Below the pieces are notes generated by a model that saw only the letters and a list, made by a program, of their open reading frames with translations, had not been told where the DNA came from and ran no database searches. A program made the position numbers and the translations under genes. Shown here piece by piece: positions 1-4,792 of a stretch of 7,223 nucleotides of DNA. Each line of letters starts with the position of its first letter. Positions within the stretch are counted from its first letter, which is position 1. The stretch comes from Dialister sp. UBA7295 (GTDB taxonomy: Bacteria; Bacillota; Negativicutes; Veillonellales; Dialisteraceae): positions 1-7,223 of the forward strand of contig DKQZ01000024.1 of NCBI GenBank assembly GCA_002471975.1. Direction: 5' to 3'.

Positions 1-48
1 CTCAGAGAAGCAGGAAGCTCCCACCTCTATAGGCGGGAGTACGTTCAC
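1..48 (+). mobile_element. Right end of an IS200/IS605-type element, with subterminal hairpin
   Basis: Bases 18-39 form an imperfect hairpin: nine positions per arm (18-26 and 31-39), one A/C mismatch (23/34) and a CTAT loop. It is followed by TACG and TTCAC. IS200/IS605 elements lack inverted terminal repeats and instead carry such a subterminal hairpin with one unpaired position, recognised as single-stranded DNA by the TnpA transposase; cleavage occurs a few bases 3' of it. The coincidence with the TnpB C-terminus supports the call. The exact end at 48 is inferred by analogy. The left end and any tnpA lie outside the window. Confidence 0.65.
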
Positions 49-54
49 CATTAA
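1..54 (+). CDS. tnpB: IS200/IS605-family TnpB (OrfB), C-terminal end only
   Basis: Reading from base 1 gives LREAGSSHLYRREYVHH and then TAA. The REAGSSH string followed by a short basic tail is the familiar C-terminus of TnpB proteins of IS200/IS605 elements, RNA-guided nucleases with a RuvC-like fold related to the ancestor of Cas12. Only 17 residues lie in the window, so whether the rest of the gene is intact cannot be judged. The codons for SSHLYRRE coincide with the hairpin of the element's right end. If the element ends at the TTCAC at 44-48, the last His codon and the stop codon come from flanking DNA rather than from the element. The identification rests on a short but distinctive tail. 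Confidence 0.75.
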   Translation, partial: LREAGSSHLYRREYVHH

Positions 55-404
55 AGGAAATAAAGAAATAACCCATGGTCAATTTTGCTCACTGAAACCA
101 TTTCCGGAAAATCAAAGAAAACGCTGTACCCTCCCCGGTCGTATTACGGGAGCGGCGAACGAACGTAACGCAGGGAACGAATTGTTTCAATTTTCCTTCG
201 TAGGATAGTACGCCCCTTCTGTCGCCTTCGGCGACACCTCCCCTAACGCGGGGAGGACTTACGCAGCCTCCCTCCCCGAGCGGAGCGAGGCTGGCATGAA
301 TTTTTCGCTGCGAAGCAGCGGAGCCTGTTTTCCCACGGCCCGAAGGGCCGGTTGTATGGTTTTTATGAGGAAATGGTAGTCCCTTCGCCTGGGCAAAATC
401 CCCA
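55..404. other. Gene-free stretch with a cluster of GC-rich hairpins
   Basis: I find no convincing gene here: open stretches are short and lack ribosome binding sites. The stretch contains several perfect short hairpins: 220-236 (TGTCGCC, TTC loop, GGCGACA), 237-256 (CCTCCCC, six-base loop, GGGGAGG), 306-320 (CGCTGC, GAA loop, GCAGCG) and 336-350 (CGGCCC, GAA loop, GGGCCG). None is followed by a T-run, so they are not intrinsic terminators. Back-to-back stems with three-base TTC or GAA loops next to CCTCCCC blocks look like a REP- or MITE-type repeat, possibly remnants near the IS end. A related pattern appears in inverse orientation around 6870-6910. Confidence 0.45.
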
Positions 405-433
405 TAAAAAATATTGCCGCATCAGCGGCAATA
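405..433 (-). terminator. Intrinsic terminator, minus strand
   Basis: A perfect 9-bp stem (412-420 TATTGCCGC with 425-433) with a four-base loop is followed, read on the minus strand, by TTTTTT (complement of 406-411). It is the second of two minus-strand terminators downstream of the dehydrogenase and may catch readthrough from the one at 513-547. The plus strand has no T-run after the stem, so it works in one direction. Confidence 0.75.
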
Positions 434-512
434 CCTTCCCGACACCCCCGATAACCCCGAAATGAATCCCGACAACCCCCGATTCAAAAGCCTGCACACC
501 TGAAATTTCCAT

Positions 513-547
513 TATAAAAAGGGCGTCTATATTATTTCAAGGCGCCC
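513..547 (-). terminator. Intrinsic terminator of the dehydrogenase gene, minus strand
   Basis: On the minus strand a 7-bp GC-rich stem (541-547 with 521-527, one G-T pair) encloses a 13-base loop and runs into TTTTT (complement of 516-520). It lies about 90 bases past the stop codon of the dehydrogenase. Its 5' arm and first loop bases, GGGCGCCTTGAA, match those of the terminator after the McrC-like gene. Confidence 0.7.
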
Positions 548-552
548 ACCTT

Positions 553-608
553 CACAGACCCCGAATCACGAATCAAGAACAACGAACAACGAACAACGAA
601 CAACGAAA
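553..608 (+). repeat. Tandem 7-bp repeats, 8 units
   Basis: Eight in-phase heptamers: one degenerate unit (CACAGAC), then CCCGAAT, CACGAAT, CAAGAAC, three AACGAAC and AACGAAA. The array begins inside CCACCTTCAC (546-555), a 10-bp sequence that also leads into the array near the right end of the window. It lies between the dehydrogenase stop codon and its terminator, so it would be transcribed as the 3' untranslated region of that mRNA. The seven-base period rotates the reading frame, so it is not coding. Confidence 0.9.
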
Positions 609-634
609 GGCACAAATTGAATCAAACCATTAAA

Positions 635-1606
635 TCACAAATATTCCGAAATACGTACTTTCCCCTTCACCGGTTTTCCATCGATAAAGCTCCTCATATT
701 TCCAAAAGCGCTCGTTACGGCTTCATCGAGGGCAAAGGAGGTCTTTTCCGCATTGTGGGCGGAGCCGGTGACGTTCGGGTATTTCAGGATTTCATAACCT
801 TCTTTGGGGTAGTTGTCAAATTCCTGCCACCATACGTCCATGGAGAGGTGAAAGAGGGGATGGGTCTTTATGTGTTCGAGGATATCCTCATAATTGATGA
901 GGGCTGCCCGGGCTACGTCGATGATCTGGGCATCTTCTTTCATAAGGGAAAGGGTCTCCCGATTGATGAGGCCTTCGGTTTCCTTTGTTTTCGGGAGGGA
1001 AAGGACCAGGACGTCTGCTTTTGGGAGGATTTTTTTCAGATCCTTCATGGCAAAGCCCTGATCGATGAGGTCGGAAATGGGAGCGGAGCGGCCGATGGCA
1101 TAGACTTTCCCGCCGAAGGGTTTCAGCACTTTCGCCACTGCTTTTCCTATGCCTCCAAAGCCAAGGATGAGGACGGTCTCTTCGCAGAGAAGTTTCTGGT
1201 TGTGTCCCGCCGCATTGAAGATTCCCCGGGAAAGTTCTTCCGTCTGCTCCCTTAGACACCGGTTGTTGCAGATGATCATACCCAGCGTCGATTCCGCGAT
1301 CCCATGGGCCCAGCCGCCTGCATTGCAGTAGAGGGGAATGCTCTTCGGAAGAACTTTGAAATCGTGATGGTCTGCGCCGGTCAGGATGGTCTGCACCATT
1401 TTCGGCCGGTCCAGCAGCTGCTTTTCCTCTGCCGTCAATTCATCCGTGATTTTGGCGGCCAGAAGCAAATCCGTATGGGAAATGGCTTCAAGCCGTTCCT
1501 TTTCATCCAGGTCCTCCAGCCAGACGACCCTGCAGTCCGGAAATGTGGACTCTGCTTTCTTCAGGAATAATTTCTTCAGTTTGGGAGCGATGGTTATTGT
1601 GGTCAT
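635..1606 (-). CDS. D-isomer-specific 2-hydroxyacid dehydrogenase (NAD(P)-dependent)
   Basis: A 323-residue protein, normal length for the D-2-hydroxyacid dehydrogenase family, which reversibly reduces 2-oxoacids to D-2-hydroxyacids in the cytoplasm. The Rossmann dinucleotide motif GFGGIG is at residues 149-154. The expected catalytic triad is present with family spacing: Arg233 (in DVARAAL), Glu262 (in WWQEF) and His284 (in GSAHNA). The second strand of the Rossmann fold ends in AIGRS (170-174) instead of carrying the acidic residue typical of NAD binders, which suggests NADPH preference, as in glyoxylate/hydroxypyruvate reductases; this is inference. The start is supported by AAGGAGG four bases upstream of ATG. 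It is a single-gene unit: terminators lie on both sides and I see no clear promoter in the short upstream gap. The substrate cannot be told from sequence. Confidence 0.9.
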   Translation of the reverse strand: MTTITIAPKLKKLFLKKAESTFPDCRVVWLEDLDEKERLEAISHTDLLLAAKITDELTAEEKQLLDRPKMVQTILTGADHHDFKVLPKSIPLYCNAGGWAHGIAESTLGMIICNNRCLREQTEELSRGIFNAAGHNQKLLCEETVLILGFGGIGKAVAKVLKPFGGKVYAIGRSAPISDLIDQGFAMKDLKKILPKADVLVLSLPKTKETEGLINRETLSLMKEDAQIIDVARAALINYEDILEHIKTHPLFHLSMDVWWQEFDNYPKEGYEILKYPNVTGSAHNAEKTSFALDEAVTSAFGNMRSFIDGKPVKGKVRISEYL

Positions 1607-1674
1607 GGTGCCTCCTTGCGTTTTAGTTACATGGATAGAAGGAATTGGGGATTAGGGGTTAGGGATTAGGGGCG

Positions 1675-1708
1675 GTGCAGCGCGTCAGTATAAAGGCGCT
1701 GCATTTTT
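1675..1708 (+). terminator. Intrinsic terminator, plus strand
   Basis: An 8-bp perfect stem (TGCAGCGC at 1676-1683 with GCGCTGCA at 1696-1703) and a 12-base loop are followed by TTTTT (1704-1708). No plus-strand gene lies upstream within 1.6 kb except the tnpB tail, so its likely role is to stop transcription antisense to the dehydrogenase from entering the MCE gene region. Confidence 0.6.
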
Positions 1709-1740
1709 AAAAAGGGGCGCTTCATCATTTGATGCGCCCT
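1709..1740 (-). terminator. Intrinsic terminator of the MCE protein gene, minus strand
   Basis: On the minus strand a GGGCGC/GCGCCC stem (1734-1739 with 1715-1720) with an AT-rich 13-base loop, which can itself pair partly (CATC/GATG), is followed by CTTTTT. It lies about 60 bases beyond the stop codon of the MCE gene and separates it from the dehydrogenase. Confidence 0.7.
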
Positions 1741-1798
1741 ACATTCCCTAATCCCCAATTCCCAATTCCTAATCCCTTTGGGACAAGTGGGGCATGAT

Positions 1799-2275
1799 TC
1801 AGCCCCCGCTCAACGCCTCTATATTCTCCTGCACTTTCTGTGCGGATTCCATGAGCTTTCCTGCTTTTTCCATAAGTTTGTCCATCCGGTCGTTATGGTA
1901 TTCATAGATGGTATCTCCGTCTTTGAGGATTTCCCCGCCGGGGCGGCCTCCGGAGAGTTTTACATAGAGGTCTCCCACCAGGGCCGAGGACTCGATGGAG
2001 ACCCGGCAGTCTGTGGGAATCATTTCATTATTTCTGATATACAGATCCAGGACGGCTTTGCCGTTTTCGGCACGGATTTTGTTCACCCTTCCCACATTGA
2101 CTCCGGCATAGAGAACCTGGGCGCTTTTTTTGATGCCCTGGGCATTGTCAAAGACTGCATGGACTTCATAGATGTCCTGATGGAAGATCTTGAGGGGCAG
2201 GGCAAAAAGACCAAATATGCCGACGAGGATGGCCACGGTCAGCGCGATCATTCCGATTTTCATTTCCTTCGTCAT
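1799..2275 (-). CDS. Short MCE-domain (MlaD-like) lipid-transport protein
   Basis: A 158-residue protein with one N-terminal membrane segment (about residues 7-27), one MCE domain (about 36-112, with the core VLYAGVNVGRVNKI and the closing GDLYVKLSGG) and a short helical, probably coiled-coil tail (127-155). MCE proteins form hexameric rings in the periplasm attached to an inner-membrane ABC transporter (MlaE permease, MlaF ATPase) and move phospholipids between membranes. The start has AAAGGAGG seven bases upstream of ATG. The tail stops soon after the MCE domain, while many Negativicute MlaD proteins continue into a long helical region; the stop is followed by unrelated sequence, so it could be a natural short form or a truncation. 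No mlaE or mlaF lies beside it: the next gene upstream is divergent. Confidence 0.88.
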   Translation of the reverse strand: MTKEMKIGMIALTVAILVGIFGLFALPLKIFHQDIYEVHAVFDNAQGIKKSAQVLYAGVNVGRVNKIRAENGKAVLDLYIRNNEMIPTDCRVSIESSALVGDLYVKLSGGRPGGEILKDGDTIYEYHNDRMDKLMEKAGKLMESAQKVQENIEALSGG

Positions 2276-2299
2276 GGGAGCCCCTCCTTTCTTAGAAAT

Positions 2300-2328
2300 A
2301 TTATACCGTTTTTTACCCTGCTGGGGAA
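2300..2328 (-). promoter_or_regulatory. Probable promoter of the MCE protein gene
   Basis: The minus strand carries a perfect TATAAT (complement of 2300-2305) about 25 bases upstream of the start codon. The -35 position at 17-bp spacing reads TTCCCC, a poor match, so the promoter is probably weak or activator-assisted. It implies a very short untranslated leader holding only the ribosome binding site. Confidence 0.5.
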
Positions 2329-2352
2329 AGAGGATTTATGAGGGAATCCCGT

Positions 2353-2464
2353 CACGGACCACGGGACACGGAAAACGGACCACGAAGAACGAACGACGAA
2401 GAACGAACAACGAACAACGAACAACGAACAATGAATAACGAATAACGAATAACGAATAACGAAA
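2353..2464 (+). repeat. Tandem 7-bp repeats, 16 uninterrupted units
   Basis: Exactly 16 heptamers in phase (112 bp), changing gradually along the array: CACGGAC, CACGGGA, CACGGAA, AACGGAC, CACGAAG, AACGAAC, GACGAAG, four AACGAAC, AATGAAT, three AACGAAT and AACGAAA. The consensus is (A/C)ACG(A/G)A then a variable base. The homogeneous middle and right parts suggest recent unit duplication. The array lies between the divergent promoters of the MCE gene and the McrBC-like operon, ending about 15 bases before the latter's -35 box. Confidence 0.95.
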
Positions 2465-2478
2465 TCAATCTTATTTCC

Positions 2479-2508
2479 TTGCAGATTCTATGCTAAAATA
2501 TATATATT
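2479..2508 (+). promoter_or_regulatory. Candidate promoter of the McrBC-like operon
   Basis: TTGCAG (2479-2484), 18 bp, then TATATT (2503-2508), giving an expected start near 2515 and an untranslated leader of about 190 bases. An alternative -10 is the extended TGCTAAAAT at 2491-2499, with a poor -35. The surrounding AT-rich DNA is typical of a promoter. The -10 box overlaps a perfect inverted repeat, suggesting repression. Confidence 0.5.
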
Positions 2509-2527
2509 CCAAAGTATGTTTGGAATA
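2505..2527. promoter_or_regulatory. Perfect 9-5-9 inverted repeat, candidate operator
   Basis: TATTCCAAA (2505-2513), GTATG, TTTGGAATA (2519-2527). The arms match exactly. It covers the end of the proposed -10 box and the expected start site, the classic place for a repressor dimer. There is no T-run after it, so it is not a terminator. No regulator gene is present in the window. Confidence 0.6.
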
Positions 2528-2660
2528 AAATTTTCAGTAAAGGCTTATGAGGCGGGTTGATTTAAAGAATAAGGAATCAATGAAAAGGGAAATCCATATA
2601 ACCATAAATTGAAACGATAAAATATTTCCCTCCTGATTCTTCTTTCTCCCATAAGCCGGT

Positions 2661-2680
2661 GTGCGAAACCGGTTTCGCAC
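2661..2680. promoter_or_regulatory. Perfect 20-bp palindrome before the McrB-like gene, candidate operator
   Basis: GTGCGAAACC followed at once by its exact reverse complement. It ends 24 bases before the start codon and 11 before the ribosome binding site. A gapless 20-bp dyad is long for chance. As DNA it fits a dimeric regulator or self-binding by the restriction complex; as RNA it could form an 8-bp stem with a four-base loop close to the ribosome binding site. Its sequence is unrelated to the dyad at 2505-2527. Confidence 0.65.
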
Positions 2681-2704
2681 GAGATTTGAAAGAAGGAACT
2701 GCAT

Positions 2705-4792
2705 ATGGGAAACAATTATACTTCCGATAGTTCTTTTTCTGCGCTCCGTCTGGCGGACGGCAAGGTGCTGGGGCGGGTGAGACCCATGGTGAAAGGGTCC
2801 ACTCCCACGGCAGGCGTGAAGGACTATCGTTTTTTCGTGGATCCCCTGTCCCCGCTGCCGAAGGGCTATGAGGACTCGGAGAAGCATGGCTTCACGGGCT
2901 TCATGAGCCGCGTGGGGTTTGGCTTCAATTCTTTCTCCAGCGAAGAAGAAGCGCTGGGGAGGCTGGAAGAAAGTCTGGGAAACTGTTTTGTCACTTTTAC
3001 CCCGGCCATTAGAAATAATAAATATTTCGTCCTCGACGACCTGCAGAAAGAGGGAACCACGCCCTTCATGGATTTTGATTCCGGCTATTATCCCGTGCCT
3101 GCTTTCGGCACCCTGGAACAGCCGGCTTTCGAGGGAGATATCAATAAATTCTGCAGCCACCTGCTCACCGGGAAACCGCTTCCCGGTCTGTCGAAACGGT
3201 TCTGGAATAACGATTTGTCTGCCCATATGATCATCGCCGCCACCCGGGATTTTGAGGGCAGGCTGGGCCCCTGGGTGGTTTTCGCCCCGCTCTACGACAA
3301 GGCCTTTGAAAATACGGTGATCGGTCAGGGGGGCGCCTATTTCCATGTCAGGGATAACGGACCTCTGGGCTATGGCATGGTGGATGAGAAAAATTCGGAA
3401 CTCTTTGCCCACATCCTCCGCTGCGGAAAGCTGCCTCTCTGGTTTGTGCCGGAAGAATTCCTGCCGGACCTCCGCATGAATCTGAAGCCCGTGCCTGCAG
3501 ATGGCGACCTTCTTAAAGATTGCGGTGTGGAACGGAATCCTTTCCTGGAAATAGAACCCCTCTTCGTTCCACCCCTCGAAGAAAAATCAGAAGAGCCCCT
3601 GACAGCCATGGATCTGGACCCCATTGTGGACAGCCTGATGACTGTGGAAAAAGAAGAATCCCTGACCGATGAAGAACCGGAATTGGTATCGGAGGAAAGG
3701 AAACCAGAACCGTCCGATGAAAAGGCATTCCTGGACCGCCTCTCCGAAGCGGCCGCAAAATCGGGCCTTCTCTATGCAAAAGAAGACCTTCTCAATTTCC
3801 ATATTTCCCTGAAATCCTCCCGCCTCACCATATTGGCCGGCATGAGCGGTACCGGCAAATCGGCCCTCGTCCGCCTCTATGGAAAAGCCCTGGGCCTTCC
3901 GGAAGAGAGGGTCCGCTTCCTGGCTGTCCGGCCTTCCTGGATGGATGACGGCGATATCCTGGGCTATGTGGATACGAAAAACATGGTGTACCGGAGTGCC
4001 GATACGGGCCTTTCCGAGACTTTGATCGATGCTGCCCGCCATCCGGAAGAGCTCTTCCTGATCTGCTTCGATGAAATGAATCTGGCCAGGGCGGAGCACT
4101 ACTTTGCCCAGTTCATTTCAGTCCTGGAAAAAGAAGAAAATCCCGTCATCCGTCTCTACAATCCTGCTCTTGCGGGGAAACTGTACAATGGAGAGAAATA
4201 TCCTCCCGAAGTCAGGGTGGGACGAAATGTCCTTTTCACGGGCACCGTCAATGTGGATGAATCGACCTATCATTTTTCCGACAAAATCCTGGACCGGGCC
4301 AACGTCATTACCCTTCATCAGGGCCGTTTCCATGATCTGCTTAACCTGGGACCAAAGGAAGAAACGGACTATCCCGAAATGGCGGCTTCCCTCTGGGAAT
4401 CCTTCCGGAAAGTGGATGGCCTGGGCCTTTCGGAGGAAGAACTGGACCTTCTGGATGGGATCAATGATGCTTTCAAAAAGAGCGGGGCTGCCGCAGGGAT
4501 CGGGTTCCGCATTGCAGCCCAGATGGGACGATATCTGGAAAATATTCCCGAAGAAGCAGGCTTTGAACGCTCCCAGGGCATCGATGCCCAGATCGTACAG
4601 CGGGTACTGACGAAACTTCGCGGGTCTTCGGCCCAGCTTTCCGGCCTTATTTCTACAAATGAAAAAGGAATCCTCACCGGAGCCATCCTGGAAGTCCTGG
4701 ACCGGTTCAGCGGTCTTTCCGATTTTAAAGAAGCCAGAGACGTGCTGGCAAAGAAAGCCGGGGAGCTGAAGCTCTATGATTACACCGTCTAA
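2705..4792 (+). CDS. McrB-like AAA+ NTPase, motor subunit of an McrBC-type restriction system
   Basis: A 695-residue protein. Residues about 355-560 are an AAA+ domain of the McrB clade: Walker A GMSGTGKS (379-386), the family motif RPSWMDDGDILGY (409-421), Walker B LFLICFDE (450-457, acidic pair Asp456-Glu457), a sensor-1/signature region TGTVNVDES (512-520) in place of the MNxxDRS of E. coli McrB, and DKILDRAN (526-533) with a likely arginine finger at Arg531. A helical lid follows to about 690. Residues 1-290 are a separate region I do not recognise, joined by an acidic linker (about 291-340); by analogy with McrB it should sense the target, such as modified DNA. GAAGGA seven bases before ATG supports the start. 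The nuclease gene overlaps its 3' end by 17 bases. The nucleotide used (GTP or ATP) cannot be told. Confidence 0.88.
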   Translation: MGNNYTSDSSFSALRLADGKVLGRVRPMVKGSTPTAGVKDYRFFVDPLSPLPKGYEDSEKHGFTGFMSRVGFGFNSFSSEEEALGRLEESLGNCFVTFTPAIRNNKYFVLDDLQKEGTTPFMDFDSGYYPVPAFGTLEQPAFEGDINKFCSHLLTGKPLPGLSKRFWNNDLSAHMIIAATRDFEGRLGPWVVFAPLYDKAFENTVIGQGGAYFHVRDNGPLGYGMVDEKNSELFAHILRCGKLPLWFVPEEFLPDLRMNLKPVPADGDLLKDCGVERNPFLEIEPLFVPPLEEKSEEPLTAMDLDPIVDSLMTVEKEESLTDEEPELVSEERKPEPSDEKAFLDRLSEAAAKSGLLYAKEDLLNFHISLKSSRLTILAGMSGTGKSALVRLYGKALGLPEERVRFLAVRPSWMDDGDILGYVDTKNMVYRSADTGLSETLIDAARHPEELFLICFDEMNLARAEHYFAQFISVLEKEENPVIRLYNPALAGKLYNGEKYPPEVRVGRNVLFTGTVNVDESTYHFSDKILDRANVITLHQGRFHDLLNLGPKEETDYPEMAASLWESFRKVDGLGLSEEELDLLDGINDAFKKSGAAAGIGFRIAAQMGRYLENIPEEAGFERSQGIDAQIVQRVLTKLRGSSAQLSGLISTNEKGILTGAILEVLDRFSGLSDFKEARDVLAKKAGELKLYDYTV

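Larger units (their letters stand above)
1641..1762. repeat. 122-bp intergenic element with 17-bp perfect inverted ends
   Basis: Bases 1641-1657 (GGAATTGGGGATTAGGG) are exactly inverted at 1746-1762. Each end lies in a block of four 7-bp units: 1645-1672 on the left (TTGGGGA, TTAGGGG, TTAGGGA, TTAGGGG) and 1746-1773 on the right (CCCTAAT, CCCCAAT, TCCCAAT, TCCTAAT). The 88 bases inside hold two hairpin terminators of opposite polarity sharing a central TTTTTAAAAA. No ORF is inside. It fills the gap between two minus-strand genes and could be a small non-autonomous repeat element or a repeat-built terminator cassette. Confidence 0.8.

Noticed and set aside
438..485. C-rich CCCCGA-type repetition as another 7-bp array
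   Set aside because: Successive CCGA motifs are 9, 9, 12 and 10 bases apart, so it does not share the seven-base period.
553..608. Heptamer arrays as a CRISPR array
   Set aside because: Units are contiguous with no spacers, far too short for CRISPR repeats, and there are no cas genes.
617..1255. 212-codon open frame on the plus strand opposite the dehydrogenase
   Set aside because: It is antisense to a gene with an intact catalytic triad and good ribosome binding site, has no ribosome binding site of its own, and starts right after a heptamer repeat array.
2547..2612. Possible 21-residue leader peptide (MRRVDLKNK...) in the operon leader
   Set aside because: The upstream AAAGG is only three bases from the ATG, there is no run of regulatory codons, and no attenuator stem with a T-run follows.
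2534..3412. 292-codon minus-strand frame covering the operon leader and the motor N-terminus
   Set aside because: It would run against the motor gene through both dyads, lacks a ribosome binding site and has low-complexity composition. The plus-strand gene has a good start and continuous domains.
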